Shown here piece by piece: positions 18,728 to 27,114 of a DNA stretch of 27,114 nt. How positions within the stretch are numbered: the first letter of the stretch is position 1; the number at the start of each line of letters is the position of its first letter. The notes below the pieces were generated by a model. That model was not told the origin of the DNA and made no database searches. It worked only from the letters and a program-made list of their open reading frames with translations. A program made the position numbers and the translations under genes. The DNA is from a virus, in IMG/VR virus record IMGVR_UViG_3300013125_000039, positions 1-27,114 of that record. The stretch is one strand, 5' to 3'.

Positions 18728-20321
18728 GCTTGACCTAACTCAAATTGAAGATATTACAAAAACCGCTTCACGAAAGGAGCTTATAGAGCTCCTTGAGCTT
18801 ACATCGAAATGGTCTTCACCAAAGGATTGTAAGTTTTACTTATACACTCCAAATGATGTTCCAAGAATGTTTCATTGTTCTAATGCAAAAACAAGAGCTT
18901 TGTTCGGGGGAAATAGAAGTTCCAAAACATACAGCCATATTGAAGATTTTGCCATGCAATTTGTTGGTGAAGCACCAAAGAGTCTCCATGGGAATGTTCC
19001 AGAACATAGACTTGACCAGACACGAAGGTTGCGTTTTTGTATGGAAGATTATCCAAACTCTTTCACAAAAGTAGTTTATCCTTACACTCAACAACTCATT
19101 CCTTCTGATAAAATTGTAGATGTTGTTAAGGACTCAGGAAGAATTAGAGCTTTAACTAATGAGAAAGGTGGTTTTATTGAGTTTATGTATTATGACCAAG
19201 AAACCACAAAGCATCAGGGTTCAAGCCGTCATGCAATAGGATATGATGAAGAGCCTCCTGAGTCAATTCGAGATGAGGGTCTTATGCGTCTTGTTGATAC
19301 TGATGGAGAAGAGTCTTTCAGTCTTACTCCTGTTTCAGGTGCTCTTCGTTATCTTTATGATGAAATTTATCTCCAAAGGGGAAGAGAGACAGAAAAAAAC
19401 TATGACCTTGTTTTAGATGATAAAGGAAAAATTTGTGATGCAATATCAGGAGAGCTTGTTGATAAAGAAGTCATAGGTGGAAACCGTGACATTCATGTTT
19501 TCTTTGCTTGCGTCTTTGACAATATCGCAATCAAGAAACAAGCTGCTATTCGTCTTTTACATTCTTTCGATAAAGACGAAATGATTATGAGAGCAAAAGG
19601 TCATTTCATGTTCTTATCAGGACTTGTTTATAAAAACTATTCTGATGCAATTCATCTTTGCGAGCCCTTCTCAGATTGGTATGAAGGACAGCATAAGAAT
19701 GAATACACTCTTTATGTTGCGATAGACCCCCACCCAAGAACCCCTCACGCTGTCCTTTTTCTTTGTGTAAGACGAGATGGTTTACATTTTATTGTTGATG
19801 AAATTTATAGGGATTGCAATGCACAAGAACTTGTAAAAATGATTAAAGATAAGTGCAGAGGGAAAGTTCCTGAATACATTATCATAGACCCTTTAGCCTC
19901 TACTCCTGACCCATCAACAAAATCAACTCTTCGTATAGACATGATAGAGTATGGTCTGAATAATCCTTATCCCATTCCTGCATCAAAGGATAAAGAAAGA
20001 GGTATATTAGCATGCAAGAAGAGACTTGAATGGAATGATAATAGAATCCCTGGAATTTTTGTTTCTGCAAATTGCACTCGTTTTAGATACGAAATTACCC
20101 GCTATGCTTGGGATGATTGGAGAAAAGACACACAAAGCACAAAAGGGCAAAAACAAAAGCCTGTTGACAAAGATGACCACATGATGGAAAACTGGTATCG
20201 GCTTGAAAATCTTAATATGACTTATATTCCTCAAACGTCTTTTAATTATGATGAGGAAGATTTTTTTCCTTCATATGATAAACTTAAAGAATCTGGAAGA
20301 AATAAAATAACAGGATATTAA
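18714..20321 (+). CDS. terL: Terminase large subunit (packaging ATPase-nuclease)
   Basis: About 535 residues. The ATPase motor has Walker A GGNRSSKT (65-72) and Walker B with catalytic Glu in HAIGYDEEPP (178-180). The nuclease domain begins with YVAIDPHPRTPH (Asp 338) and has IIIDPLAS (Asp 392) and a C-terminal DKDDHMMENWYR acidic site. It pumps DNA into the prohead and cuts it. I chose TTG 18714 because GGAGG lies 8 nt upstream; in-frame ATGs at 18687 and 18699 lack a good ribosome site but cannot be ruled out. It overlaps the small subunit gene by 14 nt. Confidence 0.93.
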   Translation: MQLSKLDLTQIEDITKTASRKELIELLELTSKWSSPKDCKFYLYTPNDVPRMFHCSNAKTRALFGGNRSSKTYSHIEDFAMQFVGEAPKSLHGNVPEHRLDQTRRLRFCMEDYPNSFTKVVYPYTQQLIPSDKIVDVVKDSGRIRALTNEKGGFIEFMYYDQETTKHQGSSRHAIGYDEEPPESIRDEGLMRLVDTDGEESFSLTPVSGALRYLYDEIYLQRGRETEKNYDLVLDDKGKICDAISGELVDKEVIGGNRDIHVFFACVFDNIAIKKQAAIRLLHSFDKDEMIMRAKGHFMFLSGLVYKNYSDAIHLCEPFSDWYEGQHKNEYTLYVAIDPHPRTPHAVLFLCVRRDGLHFIVDEIYRDCNAQELVKMIKDKCRGKVPEYIIIDPLASTPDPSTKSTLRIDMIEYGLNNPYPIPASKDKERGILACKKRLEWNDNRIPGIFVSANCTRFRYEITRYAWDDWRKDTQSTKGQKQKPVDKDDHMMENWYRLENLNMTYIPQTSFNYDEEDFFPSYDKLKESGRNKITGY

Positions 20322-20332
20322 AGGAGATAAAA

Positions 20333-22366
20333 GTGGATGGTATAACAGAAATCCCAAAAGAAGGCTTAGAGGTATCAATTCAAGAAAATGAATCTAACAT
20401 TAAAGAATTGGAAAGAATGCTTGAGGTTGTAGAATCTGTAAACCTCGTAAACCACATTCTTCAGAAAGATACTGCAATTTACCCTTCTTATGAAGATGGA
20501 AAGAAACTCCTTACAGGAAAAGAACTTCTTGATGAAATGGGCAGAGTTGTCGTAGAGGAGTTTAAAATAGACCTTGAAAGCAGAAAGCAATGGGATGAAA
20601 ATACAGCAGATAACTTTAAGCTTTTCTCAAGCTTTATGGAAACTAAAACAGTTCCATGGGAGAATTGTTCAAATGTCAGCCTTCCACTACTTGCCACAGC
20701 TTGTTTACAATTTCATGCAAGAGCATATGACGCTCTTCTTCCTGCAAAGAAGGCTGTTCAAATTGTAAACACGGGTGATGAGGATGCAGATAGAGCTATG
20801 CGTGTGGGGAAGTATATGAATTTTCAAGTGTATCACGACATGCCTGGTTTTGAGGAAGGAATGGATAAAACTCTTCTCCAGCTTCCTCTTTTTGGTTGTG
20901 TTGTTCGAAAGACTTTTTATGACATAGACCTTGCTAAAGTTGTTTCATATCATGTTCCTATTTCAGATTTTGTTGTGAACTATGGAGCAAGAAGTCTTGC
21001 TGATGCCCAAAGAACTTCTCATGTTTTCTATCCATACAAAAATGATATTATGAAAAAAGTCCTATCTGGAGCTTATAGTGAAAATGCGAAAGACCTTTCT
21101 TGGGACTCTACATATCAAACAGTAGGACTTCCTGACTCTTCTTTAAAAACAATGGTAGATAAATCTACAGGAATTTTTGATGCAAGAATCAAGAAGCTTC
21201 CAAGAATTTTCATAGAACAACATAGACTATGGGATATAAATGGAGACGGTATAGAAGAGCCTGTTGTTATCACTGTTGACCTTATAGATGAGAAAGTAGT
21301 TCGTATAACCGAAAGAAGTTATTTTGATGAGATGGGAAAAGTTCAAACAATAGAGCATTTCACAAAATACTCTTTCATTCCAAATCCTGAAGGTTTTTAT
21401 GATTTAGGTTTTGGAACACTCATCAGGGGTTTAAACGAAGCCGCAAACACTATTGTTAATGAAGTCATAGATGCAGGAAGTCTTGCTAATCTTCAGGGAG
21501 GCTTTATTGCAAAGCGAAGTGGTTTACGCAAAGGCGATGTTAAACTTAAAATGGGTGTCTTTCAGGAAGTTGATATGCATCTCGAAGACTTATCTAAAGC
21601 CATTTATAAGTTTGATTTTCGTGGGCCAAACCAGACTCTTTACGCTGTTTTAGGACTTCTTTATGAATATTCAAAACTTGTTTCAAGCATAAGTGAGACA
21701 ATGACAGGTCAACTTCCAGCAAGCGATACTCCTGCTTCTTCTGTTCTTGCATTAATAGAAGAAGGAAGGAAAGTTTTTTCAAGCATTCATAAAAGAATCC
21801 ATCGTGGATTCAAAGAAGAGCTTAAAAAGATTTATCGCCTTGATGGGATTTATCTTAATGAAAAAATTTACTTTAAAACTCTTGGAGATAATAATGTTCC
21901 TCAAGGTGATGCTGTTGTTACAGGAAGGTCTGATTTCAAAGGAACTCTTGATGTCATTCCTGTTTCTGACCCTAATATCACCTCAACAGCAGAGAAGGTT
22001 ATGAAAGCTGAACAAGCTTTAAAGAATGTAGTAGAATTTGACTCGCAGAATGGTGCTGCAATATATGAAGCTCGAAAACGCTATCTTGAAGCACTCGAAG
22101 TTCCAGATGTAGACAAGCTTCTCCAACCTCCTCCTGAGCCTCCTGACCTTCCACAAGAAGAAGAGAATGCCATGATGATAACAGAACGACCTGCTCCTGT
22201 TTTACCTAATCAAGACCATTTGCATCATCTTACAATCCTTGAAGATTTAATTTCAGGTGCAGTAAGTAAGACAATAACTCCTGCAGCAAAAAGATTGGTT
22301 GAAAAGCACCGTCAAGAACACATTGCTGGGCATTACTTACAAACTAAAAAAGGAGGTATGGCATAA
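20333..22366 (+). CDS. Portal protein
   Basis: 677 residues from GTG 20333 with AAAGGAG upstream. The segment WENCSNVSLPLLATACLQFHARAYDALLPAKKAV, the mid region with GLNEAANTIVNEVIDAGSLANLQGG and a later MTGQLPASDTPASSVLALIEEG are characteristic of the large portal proteins of phages with this gene order. Twelve copies would form the DNA entry ring at one capsid vertex and dock the terminase. The C-terminal ~80 residues are Pro/His-rich. It lies directly after the terminase, as expected. Confidence 0.88.
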   Translation: MDGITEIPKEGLEVSIQENESNIKELERMLEVVESVNLVNHILQKDTAIYPSYEDGKKLLTGKELLDEMGRVVVEEFKIDLESRKQWDENTADNFKLFSSFMETKTVPWENCSNVSLPLLATACLQFHARAYDALLPAKKAVQIVNTGDEDADRAMRVGKYMNFQVYHDMPGFEEGMDKTLLQLPLFGCVVRKTFYDIDLAKVVSYHVPISDFVVNYGARSLADAQRTSHVFYPYKNDIMKKVLSGAYSENAKDLSWDSTYQTVGLPDSSLKTMVDKSTGIFDARIKKLPRIFIEQHRLWDINGDGIEEPVVITVDLIDEKVVRITERSYFDEMGKVQTIEHFTKYSFIPNPEGFYDLGFGTLIRGLNEAANTIVNEVIDAGSLANLQGGFIAKRSGLRKGDVKLKMGVFQEVDMHLEDLSKAIYKFDFRGPNQTLYAVLGLLYEYSKLVSSISETMTGQLPASDTPASSVLALIEEGRKVFSSIHKRIHRGFKEELKKIYRLDGIYLNEKIYFKTLGDNNVPQGDAVVTGRSDFKGTLDVIPVSDPNITSTAEKVMKAEQALKNVVEFDSQNGAAIYEARKRYLEALEVPDVDKLLQPPPEPPDLPQEEENAMMITERPAPVLPNQDHLHHLTILEDLISGAVSKTITPAAKRLVEKHRQEHIAGHYLQTKKGGMA

Positions 22367-22600
22367 ATGTTACTTTCAAGAGATGTTTGGAATGAATGGG
22401 CAGGGATGGAAGCCACCAAACAGTTCCTAAAAGACCTTGAGCAAAAAGAGGCAGAACTTTTACAATCAATATATAAGAAGGTGATGGCAGAGAACATTGC
22501 CGATGCAAAACATTTTGCAGGATATTTGGATGGGATAAAATCAGTAATTGAAATAATTCACTCAAAAAAGGAGAGTGCAAATGAATCAAAAACAGAGTAG
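22367..22600 (+). CDS. Small helical protein after portal (77 aa)
   Basis: Begins MLLSRDVWNEWAGMEATKQFLKDLEQKEAELLQ, all-helical, acidic. It directly follows the portal stop and overlaps the GroES-like gene by 20 nt. Small helical proteins at this place are common in such head operons; function unknown. Confidence 0.6.
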   Translation: MLLSRDVWNEWAGMEATKQFLKDLEQKEAELLQSIYKKVMAENIADAKHFAGYLDGIKSVIEIIHSKKESANESKTE

Positions 22601-23033
22601 CACACGTTTTGCTTGGGAGAGTGGTAATAATCCACTTTCTACTGAGACTCTTGATACAGCTTTAATAGCAGATGAACAAAAAGTTGAACACGAAGATGTA
22701 GATGTTAAAGAACTAATTAAAGTTTTCCCTTATGTTCTTTTTGGTCAGCGTGTTGTAGTATATGAAATAGAAATTGAAAAAGTAAGTGGGCTTTTTATTC
22801 CTGAAACTTCTCGTAGAGAGGGAGAAATGCGAACCAATGAAGGTTATGTTATTTCTGTTGGAGAAGAAGTTTCTTTTTGCAAGCCTGGTGATACTATTCT
22901 TTATGGTCGTTATAGTGGTGCTTGGCAAGAAATTTCAGGAAAGCGTTATAGAATAATGAATGAAGAAGACATTCTTGCTATAAAGAAGGAGGACGTTCAT
23001 CATGCCAAAGGAAATAGAAATAGCTCTTCGTAA
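22581..23033 (+). CDS. GroES-like co-chaperonin (Cpn10 fold)
   Basis: 150 residues from ATG 22581 with AGGAG upstream. After ~45 extra residues comes a Cpn10 domain. It has GQRVVVYEIEIEKVSGLFIP, the mobile-loop region with SGLFI in place of the usual GGIVL, then NEGYVISVGE, CKPGDTILYGRYSG, and MNEEDILAIKK at the end. These match the GroES strand order and its DILA-type C-terminus. Phage co-chaperonins such as T4 gp31 replace host GroES to fold the major capsid protein. The position in the head operon, four genes before the capsid gene, fits. No GroEL gene is in the window, so it would act with host GroEL. Confidence 0.85.
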   Translation: MNQKQSSTRFAWESGNNPLSTETLDTALIADEQKVEHEDVDVKELIKVFPYVLFGQRVVVYEIEIEKVSGLFIPETSRREGEMRTNEGYVISVGEEVSFCKPGDTILYGRYSGAWQEISGKRYRIMNEEDILAIKKEDVHHAKGNRNSSS

Positions 23034-23172
23034 GAGAGCGAAGAAGCTGGGATTAAAAGGCAGTAGAGCAGATAGGTATATTTACGGAACAATGAAGAAA
23101 AGAGGCAATATGGGTATGAAGAAAGATATGAAACCTAAAATGTCTCTTAAAGAGATGATGATGCAAATGTAA
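23002..23172 (+). CDS. Small basic Met-rich protein (56 aa)
   Basis: ATG 23002 with GGAGG 9 nt upstream, overlapping the GroES-like gene by 32 nt. Begins MPKEIEIALRKRAKKLGLKG, contains RADRYIYGTMKKRG and ends LKEMMMQM. The R-YVYGT-MKK-style motif recurs in small phage head-operon proteins I recall. Strongly basic, possibly DNA- or capsid-associated. Confidence 0.6.
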   Translation: MPKEIEIALRKRAKKLGLKGSRADRYIYGTMKKRGNMGMKKDMKPKMSLKEMMMQM

Positions 23173-23175
23173 CGA

Positions 23176-23190
23176 CACTCCTTCGGAGTG
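23176..23190 (+). terminator. Small hairpin, weak terminator-like
   Basis: CACTCC-TTC-GGAGTG followed by CTTATTTC, just after the stop of the 56-aa gene and before the scaffold gene. It may attenuate rather than stop transcription, because the head genes continue. Confidence 0.4.
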
Positions 23191-23218
23191 CTTATTTCAT
23201 AACATAAAAGAGGTTGTT

Positions 23219-24079
23219 ATGCCTGAAGAAGTAGAAATTGTTTTAGAAGATGGTGAGAAAGAAATTGATGTAGAAAAGATTGACCCAAAAGTGGCACAAG
23301 ATAAAATTACTCCTGATATGCCACGCTTTAAAGAAGTTTATGGAAAGTTGAAAGAGGCTGAACGTAAACTTGCTGAAAAAGAGGAAAAAGAGTCAAGTAA
23401 TGAAAAGCTTATTTCTGAAATGCGTTCACATAACGAAAGACTTGCAAAAGCTATTGAGGCTTCAGTAAATGCAACAAGAGAAGCTGTAGTCTTGCAAAGA
23501 GAAGATAATGCTGGAGATGAAGCTGTTGCTGCACTTAATGACCAGTTGGTAGAACTTCGTGAGAAGAAAGTGAATGCTTTAAAGAACTTTGATTATGATG
23601 TTGTTGCTGAAATAGATGAGCAAATAATAGAGTTGAAGGATGAGCTTAGAGAACATTCTAAAGCAAAGAAGAAAGAAAGGCATGATAAAAAAGAGGATGA
23701 CAATAAAGGCATTGACCCTGCAATTCTTTCTTTTGTAGCAGCCACTCCCTGGTTTAATGGAGATGCAGCAGATATAGATATGATAAATGCTGCTTACGAA
23801 ATGGATAGAGTTCTTCTCAGAGACCCTAAATGGTCAAAAGTGGAGGTTGCAGATAGGCTTTCAGAGGTTCGTAAAAGGGTAGAGGCTAAATTTGACTGGA
23901 AAGAAGATACGGGTTCAGGTAGAAAGAAATTGCCTGGAGGTGTAGAAGGTGTAAGTCATGGTAAACAAGTAGGAACAAAAATTATAAAACTTTCAGCTGA
24001 GGAACTTACAGTAGCAAAGGGGCTTGGTATCACGCCTGAAGCTTATGCAAGACAAAAAGCTGCAATGGGAGGAGTTTAA
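23219..24079 (+). CDS. Capsid scaffolding protein
   Basis: 286 residues. Acidic N-terminus, a long charged coiled coil (about 40-165) with many Glu and Lys, and a C-terminal part ending KLSAEELTVAKGLGITPEAYARQKA, the typical short helix by which phage scaffolds contact the capsid protein. Its place between portal and major capsid protein is standard. It guides prohead assembly and is lost on maturation. No protease gene is seen. Confidence 0.8.
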   Translation: MPEEVEIVLEDGEKEIDVEKIDPKVAQDKITPDMPRFKEVYGKLKEAERKLAEKEEKESSNEKLISEMRSHNERLAKAIEASVNATREAVVLQREDNAGDEAVAALNDQLVELREKKVNALKNFDYDVVAEIDEQIIELKDELREHSKAKKKERHDKKEDDNKGIDPAILSFVAATPWFNGDAADIDMINAAYEMDRVLLRDPKWSKVEVADRLSEVRKRVEAKFDWKEDTGSGRKKLPGGVEGVSHGKQVGTKIIKLSAEELTVAKGLGITPEAYARQKAAMGGV

Positions 24080-24080
24080 G

Positions 24081-24551
24081 ATGGATAATATAAATAAGGC
24101 AAGTGAAGGAGTAGTGTCAGCGGTAAAGACGGCTACCACAGCATCTTTGCCTTTAAAAAAATCTGCCACACAACCATGGAAACCTGCTTCATTTTTGAAA
24201 GTAAATGAAAAGTATTGCAGACCAGGATATCGAGTTAGATGGATTAGAAAAGATAATCTTGAAAAAGCAGAAGCAGAAGGATGGAATCCTATTAAAGAGG
24301 TTCAGAAAAAGGTTGCTCCTGAAAAAACTATTATAGATGGCACACAGTTAGATGGAACTGTGCAAAAGAGAACTTTAATCTTGTGCGAAATTTCAGAAGA
24401 AGAAGCTAAGGCAAGAACAGAATTTTTCGCCAAGCTGACAGATGAAAGTCTTCATTCTTCAACCGAAAAGTTTAAGAAAGAGACTTCAGACGAGGTTCAC
24501 GGAAGTCGTGCTTACGGAGAAGTAAAAATTAATGTCGGTAAAGGAGAATAA
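24081..24551 (+). CDS. Conserved head-operon protein (156 aa)
   Basis: From ATG 24081 with GGGAGGAG upstream, one base after the scaffold stop. A Ser/Thr/Ala-rich N-terminus precedes a central YCRPGYRVRWIRKDNLEKAEAEGWNPI segment and a charged tail. The RxRWxRxDNxxxxxxxGW pattern recurs in proteins encoded between scaffold and capsid in related phages (from memory). Function unknown. Confidence 0.65.
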   Translation: MDNINKASEGVVSAVKTATTASLPLKKSATQPWKPASFLKVNEKYCRPGYRVRWIRKDNLEKAEAEGWNPIKEVQKKVAPEKTIIDGTQLDGTVQKRTLILCEISEEEAKARTEFFAKLTDESLHSSTEKFKKETSDEVHGSRAYGEVKINVGKGE

Positions 24552-24554
24552 GTA

Positions 24555-25079
24555 ATGGCTAACATTGATGCTCCAGTTGGTTTCTTCCCTGTAAGACATC
24601 TTACAGGAGGAGAAATACGGACGAATGAGTATGTTTTAACAACTGGTCAAACTGTTTACAGAGGCGACCTTTTAAAGGTGGTTGCTGGTGGAACAGTTCA
24701 AGTTGCTGCAGCAGATATTGGTCTTTCTGCAATAGGTGTTGCTGCAGAATATGTAAGTGATTCAGCCTCAGCAGGAGGAAAAACTGTGAAAGTTTATGAT
24801 GACCCTTATATAGTATTTGGGGTTCAGATGGATGATGCAGGAACAGACTCAACCTCCGCTGACATTTTTGCAACAGCGAATCATCTTGCAGGGTCAGGAA
24901 GCACAACGACATATTTATCTGGTCATGAACTCGATATGAGCGATATAGGAACTGGTGCACAGCTTAAGATTCTTGGCTTGTGCATGACAAGAGACGCAAA
25001 CAATGCATGGGGCGGTAACGCAGATGTTGAGGTAATCTTCAATGAACACCTTTTCAAAGCTGCTGTCGCTGGTGTATAA
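24555..25079 (+). CDS. Putative capsid decoration or head-stabilising protein (174 aa)
   Basis: Begins MANIDAPVGFFPVRHLTGGEIRTNEYVL; a Gly/Ala/Thr-rich, beta-rich protein with repeated short strands. The NxDAPxGFxPVRHL start is a known feature of a small structural protein encoded just before the major capsid protein in many phages, where it is found in virions. It would bind the outer capsid surface. Strong context, moderate sequence evidence. Confidence 0.7.
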   Translation: MANIDAPVGFFPVRHLTGGEIRTNEYVLTTGQTVYRGDLLKVVAGGTVQVAAADIGLSAIGVAAEYVSDSASAGGKTVKVYDDPYIVFGVQMDDAGTDSTSADIFATANHLAGSGSTTTYLSGHELDMSDIGTGAQLKILGLCMTRDANNAWGGNADVEVIFNEHLFKAAVAGV

Positions 25080-25092
25080 GGAGGATAAATAA

Positions 25093-25998
25093 ATGCCTAC
25101 TATTACTGGAAATTTCTCGGCACTCCTTACACCTGGATTTAGGGAAATTTGGGGAACGGAGTTTAATCAGTTTGAGGAAGAATATACAAAGTTTATGACT
25201 CTGGATACTTCTACAAGAAATTATGAAGAAGACCATAGCATAACTCAGTTTGGGATTGTGCCAACAAAAGCAGAAGGGGCATCTGTTACTTATGACACTA
25301 TGTATGATGGCTATACGAAAAGGTATACACATGTATCGTATGCTCTCGGATTTAGTGTTTCAAGAGAAATGGTTGAAGATGACCTTTATAGGAAGATGAA
25401 GAATCTGCCTAAAGCTCTTGCAAGAAGTGTAAAAGAGACAAGAGAGATTCTTGCGGCTAATATTCTTAATAGAGCGTTTAATGCTTCTTATACTGGTGGA
25501 GATGGTGTAACTCTTTGCAGTGCTTCCCATCCTACTTATGGTGGCGGAGGGAATTACTCAAACCAGCCTTCAGCTACGGCTGACCTTGATATCACCTCTT
25601 TCGAGCAGGCTTTGATAGACATCCAGGTTAATTTTATAGATGACCGTGGATTGAAAATTAGAGTCCAGCCCAAGAAGCTTTTAATTCATCCTTCCAACTG
25701 GTTTCAAGCAGAGAAGATTTTAAAATCTGCTCAAGAACCTGATACAGCAAACAATGCTGTAAACCCTGCGAAGGGAGCACTTCCTGGTGGTTATGTAACA
25801 CTTCATTGGCTTACTGATACAGATGCATGGTTCATCCTTACGGATAGTCCTAATGGTCTTAACTGGTTTGATAGAAGGAAGCCTGAATTTACACAGGATA
25901 ATGACTTTGATACTGAAAATGCAAAGTATAAGACCACATTTAGGGCATCATCGGGCTGGACAAACCCTCGTTGCATCTATGGTTCTGCTGGTGCATAA
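25093..25998 (+). CDS. Major capsid protein (HK97 fold, Mu gpT-like family)
   Basis: 301 residues with AAGGAGG upstream. It has the layout of the Mu-like major head protein family: ALGFSVSREMVEDDLY near residue 95, the LCSASHPTYGGGGNYSNQP loop, SFEQALIDIQVNFIDDRGLKI, a PKKLLIHPSNWFQAEKIL helix, then a DTDAWFILTDSPNGLNWFDRR strand and a C-terminal NPRCIYGSAGA. Hundreds of copies form the shell. The GroES-like protein encoded upstream probably helps fold it. Confidence 0.92.
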   Translation: MPTITGNFSALLTPGFREIWGTEFNQFEEEYTKFMTLDTSTRNYEEDHSITQFGIVPTKAEGASVTYDTMYDGYTKRYTHVSYALGFSVSREMVEDDLYRKMKNLPKALARSVKETREILAANILNRAFNASYTGGDGVTLCSASHPTYGGGGNYSNQPSATADLDITSFEQALIDIQVNFIDDRGLKIRVQPKKLLIHPSNWFQAEKILKSAQEPDTANNAVNPAKGALPGGYVTLHWLTDTDAWFILTDSPNGLNWFDRRKPEFTQDNDFDTENAKYKTTFRASSGWTNPRCIYGSAGA

Positions 25999-26009
25999 TG
26001 GGTATAACT

Positions 26010-26160
26010 CGGAATCTTTCAAAACCATTGGTTAAAAGAATTCCGAAAGTGGGGCATAGGGTAGAGGTTACAAAAAACCTCTTACCCTCCCCACAAAACC
26101 GAAAAGGAAGAAATAAGAAAGGTATGTCCCCATTGGGTAAGTTCAGGTGAAACTCCTGAA
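26010..26160 (+). ncRNA. Multi-hairpin leader between the capsid gene and the next virion gene
   Basis: Three hairpins fill the 180-bp gap. H1 (26010-26045): CGGAATCTTT with AAAGAATTCCG, enclosing AACC-ATT-GGTT. H2 (26049-26094): GTGGGG with CCCCAC and GGGTAGAGGTT with AACCTCTTACCC, with small bulges. H3 (26142-26160): TTCAGG-TGAAACT-CCTGAA, 7 nt before the ribosome site GGAGG (26168-26172). H2 has no T-run after it. It could set the ratio of capsid to downstream protein by processing or attenuation, or be an unclassified RNA. Confidence 0.5.
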
Positions 26161-26179
26161 GGCATAAGGAGGCATTACG

Positions 26180-27114
26180 ATGGGTCTTACAAACTTTCCA
26201 AATGGTGTAGCAAGTTTTGGAATCCCGCTTGTTGGAGGATTGCCTTTTGGTAAAACCTCAAAATGTTTTTATGTAGCTCCAAACTCTGGTGGAGATGGTC
26301 ATAGAGGCACAAACATTTCTAAGCCTCTTGATACCCTGACAAAAGCTCAGTCTCTTGCAACAGCAGATAGTAATGATACTGTGTTTTTAATTTCTGAGAG
26401 TAACACCGCTGCAAATACGACAGACTATCAATCATCTGCTTTAGCTTGGGCGAAAGATGGCGTTCATCTTATTGGGGTTTGTTCTGGAAATCATATTTCG
26501 CAGAGAGCACGTATTGCACAACTTTCTACTGCAACAGGTGTTAATGACCTTTTTACAGTTTCTGCTGATAATTGTTTAATTGCAAATATCAGTGTTTTTC
26601 ATGGTGTTGACGATGCAACATCAAAGGGTGCTGTTCTTGTTTCGGGTCAGAGAAATCATTTCTATAATTGCAACTTTCAGGGTATTGGTCATGCTACAAT
26701 GGATACGGCGGATAATTATTCATTAAAGGTGACTGGAAGTGAAAACTTGTTTGAAAATTGCACTATTGGACTTGACACGATTGCAAGAGGCACAGCAGCA
26801 AATTATGAAATGACTTTTGCAAGTGGTGCAACACGAAATCTATTTAAGAATTGTATAATTACAACCTATGCAGAAGCAGCTACACATCTTTTTCTAAAGA
26901 TTGCTGCAAGTGGTATTGACCGCTGGAATATGTTTCAGAATTGTATCTTTATTAATATGCCTACTGGAGATGCAGCTGGAACAACCATGACTGAAGCTTT
27001 TGATGTTACAGGTGGAGGTTCGCCAGATGGTATTATTATTCTCGACCAATGCACACTTTATGGTGCGACAGATTGGGAAGCTGCAGCTGTTTCAGGCAAA
27101 GTTATGATTAGAAC
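26180..27114 (+). CDS. Right-handed beta-helix virion protein, 3' partial
   Basis: The start MGLTNFPNGVASFG has GGAGG 7 nt before the ATG. The frame is open to the window end (311 codons). After KCFYVAPNSGGDGHRGTNISKPLDTLTKA, a pattern common to phage surface proteins, comes a series of short strands with NCLIANI, NHFYNCNF, NLFENCTI and NLFKNCII repeats, as in pectate-lyase-type parallel beta-helices. Such proteins form head fibres or tailspikes that bind or cut surface polysaccharide. Its place right after the capsid gene suggests a head-associated fibre (inference). Confidence 0.75.
   Translation, partial: MGLTNFPNGVASFGIPLVGGLPFGKTSKCFYVAPNSGGDGHRGTNISKPLDTLTKAQSLATADSNDTVFLISESNTAANTTDYQSSALAWAKDGVHLIGVCSGNHISQRARIAQLSTATGVNDLFTVSADNCLIANISVFHGVDDATSKGAVLVSGQRNHFYNCNFQGIGHATMDTADNYSLKVTGSENLFENCTIGLDTIARGTAANYEMTFASGATRNLFKNCIITTYAEAATHLFLKIAASGIDRWNMFQNCIFINMPTGDAAGTTMTEAFDVTGGGSPDGIIILDQCTLYGATDWEAAAVSGKVMIR

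Noticed and set aside
24601-24960. 119-codon minus-strand frame opposite the decoration-like gene
   Set aside because: Antisense to a well-supported structural gene; low-complexity His/Gln/Leu composition and no ribosome site.
26125-26175. Riboswitch or self-cleaving ribozyme in the capsid-gene leader
   Set aside because: I looked for hammerhead (CUGAUGA/GAAA) and common riboswitch signatures and saw none; only generic hairpins can be claimed.

Overview
The window is part of an AT-rich tailed-phage (or prophage) genome. It holds a complete run of head genes in the usual order: small terminase, large terminase, portal, a GroES-like protein, scaffold, a decoration-like protein and major capsid protein. 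A separate replication and recombination module lies on the opposite strand. No rRNA, tRNA, integrase or host housekeeping gene is visible. Strong GGAGG ribosome binding sites, sigma70-type promoters and frequent ATGA stop/start overlaps point to a bacterial host. The host cannot be named from this sequence.

Layout. Positions 1-1833 (+) hold the 3' end of a very large virion-associated protein, the end of a late operon. From 1853 to about 17540 nearly everything is read on the minus strand. This includes a DUF3987-like ATPase, a family A DNA polymerase fused to a uracil-DNA glycosylase domain, a ParB-DNA methyltransferase fusion, a TSCPD-domain protein, a DUF669-like single-strand binding protein, a Sak4-like RecA ATPase, a RecB/Cas4-like nuclease, and many small proteins, several with zinc ribbons. 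A strong minus-strand promoter at 17712-17740 starts this module, and a plus-strand promoter at 17879-17908 starts the head operon (17945 to the right edge). If the genome is circular or circularly permuted, the left and right plus-strand blocks could be the two ends of one late operon.

The most unusual part is 13380-15005. Four arrays, 105 hexanucleotides in all (consensus CCTGAC on the plus strand), are separated by a conserved core of about 44 bp. On the minus strand each core carries a ribosome binding site and a start codon. Each core-plus-array unit is then an intact reading frame for a Ser/Gly/Trp/Arg repeat protein that joins its neighbours by ATGA overlaps. The arrays can also form telomere-like G-quadruplexes. 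Two sigma70 promoters that share a 21-bp operator-like element at the same spacing face outward from the first half of the region.

Other non-coding signals are: a large inverted repeat around an AT-rich centre with GACAGCC iterons (16625-17018), which is a candidate replication origin; a double nested hairpin at 11966-12076; and a multi-hairpin leader between the capsid gene and the next virion gene (26010-26160).
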